From: Deltaproteobacteria bacterium
GTDB taxonomy: Bacteria; Desulfobacterota_E; Deferrimicrobia; Deferrimicrobiales; Deferrimicrobiaceae
Direction: 5' to 3'
Assembly: GCA_023488945.1 (NCBI GenBank)
Contig: JAMDBZ010000082.1
Span: 1 to 64,000 of the forward strand
Length of the DNA: 64,000 nucleotides
Shown: piece after piece, positions 45,972-53,919 of the stretch
Layout: the number at the start of each line of letters is the position of its first letter
Numbering within the stretch: position 1 is the first letter of the stretch
Program-made: the position numbers and the translations under genes
The notes under the pieces: generated by a model
Seen by the model: the letters and a program-made list of their open reading frames with translations, nothing else
Told to the model about the DNA's origin: nothing
Databases searched by the model: none

Positions 45972-47398
45972 TAGATGACCCCTCCCTTCTTCAAATTCAG
46001 CAGCTCCTCCCGGCCGAGACCGGCGAGGCGGCGGAGCACGTCCTCATTGTCCTGGCCCACCGTCCGTCCGATCCACTTGATCCGGCCCGGTGTGTTCATC
46101 CCGATGAAGCCGGAGCCCCCGATGAGCACCTTCCCGTAGTTGACGTCATCGACCAGCTTGAGGTGCCCGCGGTACTTGTAATGGGGGAACTCGCACACCT
46201 CGTCAAGGAAGGAGACGCCGCCGGAGGCCACTTCCTCTTCCTGGAGCGCCGTCTCGGCCTCGAACCGGGTCTTCTCTCTCATCCACTCGCACAGGGTCGT
46301 GTAGGTCTCGACCTGCATGTAGTGCGGGAGCCGGTCGGTGACGACCCGGAGCTTCGGGTCTTCGCAGATGTGCTGCTCGAGCTCCGGCTTGTCCTTTCCG
46401 ACGGTCCGCCAGATCCGGAACCAGAGCCGGTCGTGCCCGCCGCCGACCATGATCTGCCCGTCGGCGCAGGGGTTGACCGCGTAGATGTTGATGGCCAGGT
46501 CCCAGTTCCCGTAGCGGGGCCGGACCGATCCGTCCATTCCGTGCCATCCCCAGTTGTAGTCGATGATCCGCATGACGCCCTCGGCCGCCGTGCACTCCAC
46601 GAACTGGCCCGTGCCGAGGAAACGATTCCGGGCGTAGAGCGCCGCCATCGTACCCATCGCCGCGAAGGTGCCGCCGACCTGGTCGGCCAGCCACCAGCCC
46701 GAGCGCGTCGGGGTTCCGCCGAACGACACCGGCGCGCCGGTCCCGTGGACGAACCCCATCGAGCACTGCCCGACCGGATCCATGGCCCCCGGCTGGTCCT
46801 TCAGCGGGCCCCACTGGCCGCGCTCGCCGACCCACAGGTAGACGAGCCGCGGGTTGATTTCGGAAAGATGCCGGTAGCCGATCCCCAGGCTGTCGAAGTG
46901 CCCCGGGGCCGCGTTCTCGATCAGGATGTCGACCTGCGGGATGATCCGCTTGAGGATCTCGCGGCCTTCATCGCTCTCGAGGTTCAACGTGACGGAGAAC
47001 TTGTTCCGCGCCTCGGCGAGGAACCGGGCGCCGCACTTCTCGCCGTTCTTGGCCTCGAACATGTACTCCTCGCGGCCGAACGGCGTCCGCGTGCGAAGCG
47101 GATCGCCGCCGGGCGGCTCGACCATGATGACCTCGGCGCCCAGCTCCGAGAAGTGCGAGGAACACCAGTGGCCGATGATCTGGTTCGCCGTGCAGTCGAG
47201 GACGCGGATCCCGTCGAGCGACTCGGGCTTGTCCGCGTTGAACTGCTGCCGGACGGCCGATTCGATCCACATGGAGTATTCCTTCCGCTTCTCGTCCACG
47301 CCGGCGTACACTTCGTCGGGCGTGGGAGGCGGAACGGCAGGCCACGGAAGAACCTTGATCGTGGGCCGCTTCTTCTCAGTACGCCACTTGTCTCCCAT
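45971..47398 (-). CDS. Class III (CaiB/BaiF) CoA-transferase, first subunit
   Basis: A 475-aa CaiB/BaiF protein and first gene of the operon. LDCTANQIIGHWCSSHFSEL, then AEVIMVEPPGGDPLRTRTPF and DILIENAAPGHFDSLGIGYR, give the family pattern. It has a longer N-terminus (~60 residues) than typical family members. The ATG at 47398 follows GAGGAGGGG and is preferred over a start five codons upstream. Pairing with the next gene suggests a two-subunit CoA-transferase acting on a bulky, possibly aromatic, acid. Confidence 0.85.
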   Translation of the reverse strand: MGDKWRTEKKRPTIKVLPWPAVPPPTPDEVYAGVDEKRKEYSMWIESAVRQQFNADKPESLDGIRVLDCTANQIIGHWCSSHFSELGAEVIMVEPPGGDPLRTRTPFGREEYMFEAKNGEKCGARFLAEARNKFSVTLNLESDEGREILKRIIPQVDILIENAAPGHFDSLGIGYRHLSEINPRLVYLWVGERGQWGPLKDQPGAMDPVGQCSMGFVHGTGAPVSFGGTPTRSGWWLADQVGGTFAAMGTMAALYARNRFLGTGQFVECTAAEGVMRIIDYNWGWHGMDGSVRPRYGNWDLAINIYAVNPCADGQIMVGGGHDRLWFRIWRTVGKDKPELEQHICEDPKLRVVTDRLPHYMQVETYTTLCEWMREKTRFEAETALQEEEVASGGVSFLDEVCEFPHYKYRGHLKLVDDVNYGKVLIGGSGFIGMNTPGRIKWIGRTVGQDNEDVLRRLAGLGREELLNLKKGGVI

Positions 47399-47622
47399 TC
47401 TTCCCCTCCTCAAAAATTTTCCTGGCTGCTGCGCTCACTCCGACATGAATGCCCTTCCCGCGATCTTCTCGTTTCCCCCCGCGTCTCCCCTCCTTTCCTC
47501 AGCGGATTTGTAAGAACAAGAGGCCCTGACCCCGCCGAAACGGCGGAGATAAGCCGTAAAACACCAATGAAAACAGGGGTTTCCGCCCCGACGGGCGGCG
47601 CGCTTTTATAAATTCGTTTTAT

Positions 47623-47652
47623 TTTATATCCTGCCCGCACGGGGGCTGTCAA
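47623..47652 (-). promoter_or_regulatory. Strong promoter of the CoA-transferase operon
   Basis: On the minus strand a perfect TTGACA (47647-47652), an 18-base spacer and TATAAA (47623-47628). The first gene starts ~220 bases further on, so the mRNA has a long leader. That leader contains two GC-rich hairpins, one being CCGCCG-TTT-CGGCGG near 47532-47546. No known riboswitch is recognisable. Confidence 0.65.
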
Positions 47653-47664
47653 GACAATTCTTGT

Positions 47665-47871
47665 TTATAAAACCTCTTTTTGCCGCTTGAGGATCACGTG
47701 AACCCCGACGGTCCCGTACGCGATCCCGTCCCGGTTCGGCGCGACGAGCGGCGTGGCCGCGACCAGCTCCCACCCCTCTTCTCCTGCGGTGTGGAGCCAG
47801 TCCATATCCGAGACGAGGCCCTCCTTCGTCTCCTTGTACATCACCATTTTCTCCATATATTCAAAGACCAT
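47665..47871 (-). CDS. Small DUF4177-like protein
   Basis: A 68-aa protein ending in a GWELVAATPL strand followed by HVILKRQKEV, the pattern of the small DUF4177-type proteins (EGWELV). The function of that group is unknown. The ATG at 47871 lies three bases after the stop of the 452-aa gene upstream, so both are one transcript. Start choice is uncertain because other in-frame ATGs follow within 11 codons. Confidence 0.55.
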   Translation of the reverse strand: MVFEYMEKMVMYKETKEGLVSDMDWLHTAGEEGWELVAATPLVAPNRDGIAYGTVGVHVILKRQKEVL

Positions 47872-47874
47872 CCG

Positions 47875-49233
47875 CTACGTCCCCCCTTCGCTGGTTTTTG
47901 GCGGCATCCCGGCCGCGGCGGCGATGTGCGCCTGGATGTCGCGGTACAGATTTCCCCGCTCGCTCTCCGGGGCGGACATCATCCGCAGGGAGAGGATCGA
48001 CACCTCGTCGTAGAGCCGCTTGAGCCGCTCCGCGCCGGCATCGCCGCCCAGGGATTTCAATATCGAACCGTGGTTCGAAGAAAAATTGTCGTCCATCAGC
48101 AGGGCGATCTGCCGGCCGGCATCCGACAGCTCCGATGGCGAGGCCGACAGGAGGTAGCGCGCAAGGTGGCGCGCCATCATCGCCTGGTCCATCTTCGCGT
48201 TGTCCTCCCGCAGGCGCGCGATCTTCTCCTCTTCCGGCATCAGTTTCCACACGAGGAAGGAGGCGGGCGGGATCATCGCCATGTGCCCCCCCGAATACCG
48301 CTCGAAGAAGAAGGTGAGCGCCCTGTCGGGGATCCTGTCCGCGATCGCCAGGATCAGGTCCCTGAGATATTTGGAGGGGATGTCGAAGAACGAGGGCCAC
48401 CGGATGAGGAAGGGCGCCACGATCTCCCGCGTCTCCTCCATCGTCAACAGGTCGAGGTGGACGAATGCGGAGAGCCGCAGGTCCTTGAGCGTCATCGTCT
48501 CCAGGGTCTGCCGGAGCTCCCGCAGCTTCCACCCCGGCGGCCCCTCGCGCGGGTACCGCTCCATGACCGGGCCGATGAGCGTCTCGGGATCGGCGTCGAA
48601 CCCCGCCGCTCCCCCCGCGATCAGCCGGATCTCCCGAAGGATTCCCTCGCACTCCTCCCCGGCGCCCGCGGCGACGGCCCGCTCCACCAGCGGCGCGATC
48701 GCGGCCGCGACCCGGCGGATGGCCTCCACGGGCAAGGGGGCAAGCCGATCCAAGAGATCGAAATAGAGGGCGAACTCGAGGACCCCTTCGTTGAACCCGG
48801 TGTCCGAGAGCATGTAGGGGCGAAAGAGGAGGCCCGCCTTCGCGATCTCGCGCCGGAGCTGCAGGGGCGTCACATCGTCGAGGTGCGCCGCGATCCGGGG
48901 CCACTTCTCCCGGACCGCCATCTCCTGGTACTCCTCCTGGGTGAGCCAGGGCGGATCGAACCGCTCCCCGTCCCGCTTCTTCTCCTCGAGCTCGGCCAGG
49001 GCGTAATCGGTGTACGCCGGGACGAACCGCTTGACGAACTCCCGGATCTCCTTCTCCGTCCAGTATTCGGAATAATTTCCCAGTAGCCGCGTCCGCGTCG
49101 CTTCATCCAAGCAATCGCCGAAGATCCGGACGGTGTAACGGAGCTGCGGGTCCCCGAGCTCGTCGAGGTTCGACAGGAGGTTCGCACTGCGGTCCTCGAG
49201 CCGGTGACGGACGATCTCCAGGTACGTCTTCAT
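47875..49233 (-). CDS. Hypothetical 452-aa alpha-helical protein
   Basis: No domain is recognised. The protein is soluble, rich in charged helices, with no signal peptide, Cys cluster or nucleotide-binding loop; features include YSEYWTEKEIREFVKRFVP and a repeated Leu/Arg-rich helix pattern that suggests a helical-repeat scaffold. It is followed by the DUF4177-like gene and preceded, 94 bases upstream, by another hypothetical gene. Its GC content and codon use match the neighbours, so it looks native. Confidence 0.65.
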   Translation of the reverse strand: MKTYLEIVRHRLEDRSANLLSNLDELGDPQLRYTVRIFGDCLDEATRTRLLGNYSEYWTEKEIREFVKRFVPAYTDYALAELEEKKRDGERFDPPWLTQEEYQEMAVREKWPRIAAHLDDVTPLQLRREIAKAGLLFRPYMLSDTGFNEGVLEFALYFDLLDRLAPLPVEAIRRVAAAIAPLVERAVAAGAGEECEGILREIRLIAGGAAGFDADPETLIGPVMERYPREGPPGWKLRELRQTLETMTLKDLRLSAFVHLDLLTMEETREIVAPFLIRWPSFFDIPSKYLRDLILAIADRIPDRALTFFFERYSGGHMAMIPPASFLVWKLMPEEEKIARLREDNAKMDQAMMARHLARYLLSASPSELSDAGRQIALLMDDNFSSNHGSILKSLGGDAGAERLKRLYDEVSILSLRMMSAPESERGNLYRDIQAHIAAAAGMPPKTSEGGT

Positions 49234-49327
49234 GAGGAACGGAGCGAAGCCTTCCTGCGATCGAATACCACGTGACAGCCTCTCATTCGGAATGTCAGCC
49301 CGGCCTGCGAAGAAAACCGGACCATCG

Positions 49328-49714
49328 TCACGACGGCGGCTCGCCCTCCCCGCCGGACAGCTTCCGGCGAAGCATCATCACCAGGTCGTCCGGGAGGAAC
49401 GCCATGATGCCGCTTTCGTAATAATCGTCCCCAAGCCACTCGGCGATGTGGGCGCGATGTTCCTCGAGGATGGCGAGCGTCGCATCGAAGACGAAGACGG
49501 CGATGCACCGGTCGTCCCCATCGTAATAACGGTAGGCGAACCGCTCTTCCGGGAGAATGGCCAGGTCGATCCCGACCACGTCGCCCGCGTCGAGGTCGAA
49601 CGCCCGCTTGATCTCGGCGAGCGTGAAGATCCGGTCCCCGACGGAGATCGACTCGAGCCCCGACCACAGGGGGCCGAACCGCCGCTCGATGACGTCCTTG
49701 TCCCTCAGCCCCAT
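49328..49714 (-). CDS. Hypothetical 128-aa protein
   Basis: An acidic soluble protein with no recognised domain. VGIDLAILPEERFAYRYYDG and AEWLGDDYYESGIMAFLPDD are its most distinctive segments. The ATG at 49714 has GGGGGGAAAGG ~10 bases upstream. A promoter at 49779-49808 precedes it. It is the first of three unknown genes on this strand. Confidence 0.6.
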   Translation of the reverse strand: MGLRDKDVIERRFGPLWSGLESISVGDRIFTLAEIKRAFDLDAGDVVGIDLAILPEERFAYRYYDGDDRCIAVFVFDATLAILEEHRAHIAEWLGDDYYESGIMAFLPDDLVMMLRRKLSGGEGEPPS

Positions 49715-49778
49715 CGAACCCCTGCCTTTCCCCCCGGCTCCCGCGCAATAAAAAACGGCTGGCGCCGCCGGAGCGTAT

Positions 49779-49808
49779 CTTGTACACTCCGCCTTTCGAC
49801 GCTGTCAA
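49779..49808 (-). promoter_or_regulatory. Promoter of the hypothetical gene cluster
   Basis: Minus-strand TTGACA (49803-49808), 18-base spacer, TACAAG (49779-49784). Located 65 bases before the ATG at 49714 and back-to-back with the hemL promoter. Confidence 0.55.
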
Positions 49809-49872
49809 GCCATTCCATAATGGCGTTTTGGTTTACGCGGAAAACCTCTGGATTTTCCTGCGGGTCCTTTTC

Positions 49873-49902
49873 TTGACACCACTTTTGCGCGACGGATACA
49901 AT
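49873..49902 (+). promoter_or_regulatory. Promoter of hemL
   Basis: TTGACA (49873-49878), 18-base spacer, TACAAT (49897-49902), close to sigma-70 consensus; about 40 bases of leader before the hemL GTG. Confidence 0.65.
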
Positions 49903-49949
49903 TGGCCGGTTCCGATTGCATCCATTCACTCTTGATGAGGAGGCACGCG

Positions 49950-51245
49950 GTGGCCGGTCTCAGGACGACGACATCGCAAAAGCTTTTCCGGGCGGCGAAA
50001 GCGCTGATCCCCGGCGGGGTCAACTCCCCCGTGCGCGCCTTCCGGTCGGTCGGCGGGACGCCGCTGTTCATCGCGAGGGCAAAGGGAGCGAAGGTCACCG
50101 ACGTCGACGGGAACATCTTCATCGACTACGTCGGCTCGTGGGGGCCGATGATCCTGGGGCACGCTCATCCGAAGGTGGTCTCCGCCGTCCGCCGGGCAGC
50201 GGAGCGGGGAACGAGCTACGGGGCGCCGACCCCGGGGGAGGTGGGGCTAGCCCGCCTGATCCGGATGGCGTTCCCGTCCATCGAGAAGGTGCGGCTCGTC
50301 TCCTCGGGCACCGAGGCGGCGATGAGCGCCGTCCGGCTCGCCCGCGGCTACACCGGCCGCGACGCGATCGTCAAGTTCGAGGGATGCTACCACGGCCACG
50401 CCGATTCGATGCTCGTGAAAGCCGGCTCCGGGGCGCTCACCTTTGGGCAGCCCGACTCGCCCGGCGTCCCTGCGGACCTCGCCAGGCACACGCTGACGGC
50501 CGCCTTCAACGACATCGGATCGGTGCGGCGCGTCTTCGAGAGGAACAAGGGCCGGATCGCGGCCGTGATCGTCGAGCCGATCCCCGGGAACATGGGGGTC
50601 GTGATCCCTGCGCCCGGGTTCCTCGAGGCCGTGCGCAAGATCACGAAAAAGGAGGGCGCGCTCCTCATCTTCGACGAAGTCATCTCCGGTTTCCGCGTGG
50701 CCTTCGGCGGCGCGCAGGAGCTGTTCGGCATCACGCCCGACCTCACCGTCCTGGGGAAGATCATCGGCGGGGGGCTCCCGGTGGGGGCGTTCGGCGGGCG
50801 GCACGAGGTGATGGATGCGCTCTCGCCCGAGGGGCCCGTCTACCAGGCGGGGACGCTCTCGGGGAACCCGCTCGCTGTCGCGGCCGGGATCGCGGCGCTC
50901 TCCGAGCTTTCGAAGAAGGGAACGTACCGGAGGCTGAACGGGAAGGCGGACCTGTTGGCGGAGGGGCTCTCGAAGGTCTTCTCCCGCTCGGGGATCCCCA
51001 CCGACACGAACCGCGCCGGCTCGATGTGGACCACCTTCTTCACGAAGGGGCCGGTCGTCGACTACCCCTCGGCCAGGAAAAGCGACACGAAGCTCTACGC
51101 ACGATATTTCCACGGCCTCCTGCGGCAAGGAATCTCCATCGCTCCCTCCCAGTTCGAGGCCGGCTTCGTCTCCCTGGCCCACACGCGGGACGATATCCGG
51201 CGGACCGTGTCCGCGGTGTCGGCGGTGCTGGCGGAGCTGGGGTAA
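49950..51245 (+). CDS. hemL: Glutamate-1-semialdehyde 2,1-aminomutase
   Basis: PLP enzyme that makes 5-aminolevulinate in the C5 tetrapyrrole pathway. The 431-aa protein has IPGGVNSPVRAF, the substrate-loop SSGTEAAMSAVRLAR, the PLP Asp in IFDEVISGFR and the PLP Lys in LGKIIGGGLPVGAFGG. The GTG at 49950, with AGGAGG eight bases upstream, opens the usual N-terminus; an ATG five codons earlier is possible. The atp F0 genes follow on the same strand. Confidence 0.95.
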   Translation: MAGLRTTTSQKLFRAAKALIPGGVNSPVRAFRSVGGTPLFIARAKGAKVTDVDGNIFIDYVGSWGPMILGHAHPKVVSAVRRAAERGTSYGAPTPGEVGLARLIRMAFPSIEKVRLVSSGTEAAMSAVRLARGYTGRDAIVKFEGCYHGHADSMLVKAGSGALTFGQPDSPGVPADLARHTLTAAFNDIGSVRRVFERNKGRIAAVIVEPIPGNMGVVIPAPGFLEAVRKITKKEGALLIFDEVISGFRVAFGGAQELFGITPDLTVLGKIIGGGLPVGAFGGRHEVMDALSPEGPVYQAGTLSGNPLAVAAGIAALSELSKKGTYRRLNGKADLLAEGLSKVFSRSGIPTDTNRAGSMWTTFFTKGPVVDYPSARKSDTKLYARYFHGLLRQGISIAPSQFEAGFVSLAHTRDDIRRTVSAVSAVLAELG

Positions 51246-51320
51246 CACCAGCGGCCCGCGGGATCGCTTTTCCGTTGACGCCCTCCGCGGATTCGTGGTA
51301 GGAAACAGAGGTTTTTCCCT

Positions 51321-51587
51321 ATGGCCGAAAACCGGGATCGCAGGGCGTTCTTCCGGGAACTGGGCAAGTACAGCGCCCTGGGCCTGGAAATGGCCCTCTC
51401 GGTCCTCATCGGCTGGTGGATCGGAAGCTGGCTCGACGGGAAGCTGGGGACGACTCCCTGGCTCATGATCCTCTGGATCGGGTTCGGGTTCGCAGCAGGG
51501 GTCCGGAGCCTCTATCGCTCCGCCCTCCGGTCCGAGAAGGAACTGGAGAAGGACGAGGAGGCGAAGCGGAAGCCCGGTGGAGAGTAG
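51321..51587 (+). CDS. atpZ: AtpZ/AtpI-type F0 accessory protein
   Basis: A small two-helix membrane protein (88 aa) with GLEMALSVLIGWWIGSWLDG in the first helix and a charged C-terminus. It is the AtpZ-type protein that often heads F0 operons and has been linked to Mg2+/Ca2+ movement and c-ring assembly in other bacteria. It overlaps the next gene by 11 bases. Confidence 0.8.
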   Translation: MAENRDRRAFFRELGKYSALGLEMALSVLIGWWIGSWLDGKLGTTPWLMILWIGFGFAAGVRSLYRSALRSEKELEKDEEAKRKPGGE

Positions 51588-51966
51588 CGGCAATTCGGGC
51601 TCCCTTTCGCTGCGCCCGATGGAGCTCAAGATCCTTCTCTCCGCCGGGGTGATCCTCGTCGGGATCGCGGTCGCGGGCAAGTTCCGGTGGCTGCCGGGAG
51701 CCGCCTGCGGGGCCGCCATCGCCTACGGCAACTTTTATTTGATCCGGAAGATCCTGGAGAGGGCGTTCGCAGGCGGCGGGACGATCAAGAGGACGTTCAT
51801 CGTCCAATACGTGCTCAAGTTCCTGGCCCTTGTGGCGGTCGTCTGGCTCGTCGTCCGGTCCAGGCGGTTCCAGGTGGCGGGGCTTCTGCTGGGGTTTTCG
51901 AGCCTCTTTCTGGGCGTCCTGCTCGAAGGGCTCACGCGGGCGGTTACGACGAGGCAAGGGGGGTAA
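51577..51966 (+). CDS. atpI: AtpI-like F0 assembly protein
   Basis: A four-helix membrane protein of 129 aa resembling AtpI, which assists c-ring assembly. The GTG start overlaps atpZ; an ATG 14 codons in (51619) would remove a polar leader. It lies directly before atpB, the conserved position. Confidence 0.75.
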   Translation: MESSGNSGSLSLRPMELKILLSAGVILVGIAVAGKFRWLPGAACGAAIAYGNFYLIRKILERAFAGGGTIKRTFIVQYVLKFLALVAVVWLVVRSRRFQVAGLLLGFSSLFLGVLLEGLTRAVTTRQGG

Positions 51967-51973
51967 GCGGGAT

Positions 51974-52729
51974 ATGCGCAGGTGGATCCTGGGTGTTCTC
52001 GGCACGGCGATGTTGCCGGCGACGGCGCTGGCAGCCGAGGAGCACGGCTTCTCGTTTTTCATGCGCCTGCCCGGGGGATCGACCTACTATTACTTCTACG
52101 CCGCCCTCTGCGTGGCCGTCCTGCTCGTCGTCGGATCCTACATCGCGGTCGGGAGCCGGAAGACGGAGGAGTTGATCATCCCGGAGCCGCGCTTCACCTT
52201 CCGGAACTTCCTCGAGCTGATCGTGGGCTTCCTCGCCGGCATCGCCGAGGACATCATGGGGCACCACGCGAAGAAGTACCTGCCGCTCCTGGGGACTTGC
52301 TTCGTCTTCATCCTCTTCATGAACCTCCTCGGGCTCATCCCCGGCTTCCTGCCGCCGACCCAGAAGATGAACATCACGGTGGGGCTGGCGGTCGTCATCT
52401 TCCTGTCGACCCACGTCTTCGGCGTCAAGGAGAACGGGATCGCCTACTTCAAGCATTTCCTGGGGCCGGTCTGGTGGCTCTCGCCCATCATGCTGCCGAT
52501 CGAGGTCATCTCCCACCTGGCGCGGCCGATGTCGCTCTCCCTCCGTCTCTTCGGGAACATCACGGGGGACCACGCGGTCGTCGCCGGGTTCATGGCGCTG
52601 GTGCCGGTCGTCGTGCCGTCGATCTTCCTGGGACTCGGGGTGTTCGTCTCCTTCATGCAGGCGTTCATCTTCACCGTCCTGTCGATGATCTACATCTCCG
52701 GCGCGGTGGCGCACGAGGAAGAGCACTGA
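51974..52729 (+). CDS. atpB: ATP synthase F0 subunit a
   Basis: Proton- or sodium-channel subunit (251 aa). [22 protein letters not shown] contains the essential Arg of the penultimate helices, and the last helices follow as expected. The N-terminal ~20 residues look like a signal-type helix ending in ALAAEEHG. The ATG at 51974 follows AAGCGGG. The F1 genes and subunit b are absent from this locus. Confidence 0.93.
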   Translation: MRRWILGVLGTAMLPATALAAEEHGFSFFMRLPGGSTYYYFYAALCVAVLLVVGSYIAVGSRKTEELIIPEPRFTFRNFLELIVGFLAGIAEDIMGHHAKKYLPLLGTCFVFILFMNLLGLIPGFLPPTQKMNITVGLAVVIFLSTHVFGVKENGIAYFKHFLGPVWWLSPIMLPIEVISHLARPMSLSLRLFGNITGDHAVVAGFMALVPVVVPSIFLGLGVFVSFMQAFIFTVLSMIYISGAVAHEEEH

Positions 52730-52808
52730 AGGGGCCTTGCGGCTTCACCTCCGCCGGTCGGCGCGGAACCGGCCGGCGGGATCCCATACACCGAAAGGGG
52801 GGTACCCG

Positions 52809-53150
52809 ATGTTCCGCAGATTCACCTACTCTTTTCTGCTCGCGCTGCTCTTCGTGGCAGTGGCTTCCGTGGCGTTCGCGGCCGAGGAAGGGGCCGCGGC
52901 GGCGGCCGGCGCCGGTGCCGCAAACGTGAAAACCTTCATCGCGCTGGCTGCCGGGTTCGGCATCGCGATCGCGTCCTTCGGGGGCGCGCTCGGCCAGGGC
53001 AGGGCCATCGCCGCCGGGCTGGAGGGGATCGCCCGCAACCCGTCCGCCCAGAACAAGATCTTCATCCCGATGATCGTCGGTCTCGCGCTGATCGAGTCCC
53101 TGGTCATCTACACGCTGGTCATCGCGTTCGTTCTCGTCGGGAAACTCTAA
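52809..53150 (+). CDS. atpE: ATP synthase F0 subunit c
   Basis: Forms the rotor ring. The two-helix hairpin carries the ion-binding Glu in [12 protein letters not shown] Gln in the GQG stretch of the first helix and the Ser after the Glu are residues also used in Na+-binding c subunits, but the following Thr is Leu here, so ion type is open. At 113 aa it is ~30 residues longer than usual because of an N-terminal hydrophobic segment ending [13 protein letters not shown], which looks like a cleavable signal sequence. GAAAGGGG precedes the ATG at 52809. Confidence 0.92.
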   Translation: MFRRFTYSFLLALLFVAVASVAFAAEEGAAAAAGAGAANVKTFIALAAGFGIAIASFGGALGQGRAIAAGLEGIARNPSAQNKIFIPMIVGLALIESLVIYTLVIAFVLVGKL

Positions 53151-53186
53151 GAGACGACCGCTTCGACCGCGCGAACAGGCGGGAAG

Positions 53187-53214
53187 AGGGCTCCCACCCC
53201 GGGAGCCCTTTTTT
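53187..53214 (+). terminator. Intrinsic terminator of the atp F0 operon
   Basis: AGGGCTCCC (53187-53195) pairs perfectly with GGGAGCCCT (53201-53209), followed by six T residues. It ends the operon right after atpE. Confidence 0.9.
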
Positions 53215-53246
53215 GTACCCGTTGTCCCCGGCGCACCGGCCGGATC

Positions 53247-53357
53247 TCACCAAGTGATCGTGACGGTCAGCGTGTCGCCGTAGCTCCCCACGGAGACGTT
53301 CTGTCCCGGCGGGATCCGCCCGTAGACCGTGGTCGTGACCGGCGGGGGGCCTTCTTG
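53247..53357 (-). pseudogene. Fragment of a spore-coat-protein-U-domain (SCPU) protein
   Basis: The minus-strand frame reads VYGRIPPGQNVSVGSYGDTL then TVTITW and stop. This is the characteristic last two strands of SCPU/Csu-type secreted or pilus-like proteins. The upstream part of the gene is missing. It lies between the atp terminator and the OB-fold gene and is too short to function. Confidence 0.5.
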
Positions 53358-53445
53358 ATTGTTTCCGGCAGGTGTAATAGTCTTGCCGGGCCGGCTGTGC
53401 AATCCCGTATCGACAACCGCGCAAATCCAATCGAGGAGCTCCGAC

Positions 53446-53919
53446 ATGACGCGACTGACGACATCCCTCATCGTGTGCCTGGCAGCCGGCATTCTGGCGA
53501 TCGTTCAAGGGGCATCCGCCGGCGGGCATGAGGGTGGGGTGACGGGCGGGATGACGGGCCACGGGAGCGCTCCCGCCCCGCAGATCACCGGCCCGATCAA
53601 GGTGGAGAAAGCCACGGGACCGAACGCCTGCACGGTGGCGGAAGTCTACGCGAAGGGAAGCGCTCTCGACAAAAAACCCGCCGTCGTCCGCGGGATGGTC
53701 GTCAAGGTCTCGCGCGCCATCATGGGGAAGAACTGGATCCACCTCCGGGACGGCAGCGGCGACGAGGCGAAGGGGACGCACAAGCTGGTGGTCACGTCGC
53801 AGGACCTTCCCTCGGTCGGCGACGTGGTGACGGCCAAGGGGACCCTTCACAAGGACAAGGACTTCGGATTCGGCTACCGGTACGAGATGATCATGGAGGA
53901 CGCGACCGTCACGCGCTGA
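53446..53919 (+). CDS. Secreted OB-fold protein
   Basis: A 157-aa protein with a signal peptide (hydrophobic core SLIVCLAAGILAIVQG, cleavage near ASAGGHEGG), a Gly/His-rich linker and an OB-like domain. NWIHLRDGSGDE, DLPSVGDVVTAKGTLHKDKD and FGFGYRYEMIMEDA match small periplasmic OB-fold proteins found near cytochromes. GAGGAGCTCC precedes the ATG at 53446. Partner and ligand are unknown. Confidence 0.7.
   Translation: MTRLTTSLIVCLAAGILAIVQGASAGGHEGGVTGGMTGHGSAPAPQITGPIKVEKATGPNACTVAEVYAKGSALDKKPAVVRGMVVKVSRAIMGKNWIHLRDGSGDEAKGTHKLVVTSQDLPSVGDVVTAKGTLHKDKDFGFGYRYEMIMEDATVTR

Noticed and set aside
47410..47652. 80-codon minus-strand frame in the CoA-transferase operon leader
   Set aside because: It overlaps the promoter itself, has Arg/Ser-rich composition and no ribosome-binding site.
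51275..51304. Promoter for atpZ (TTGACG-N18-TAGGAA)
   Set aside because: The -10 box is too weak to claim; the atp genes may be read from the hemL promoter.
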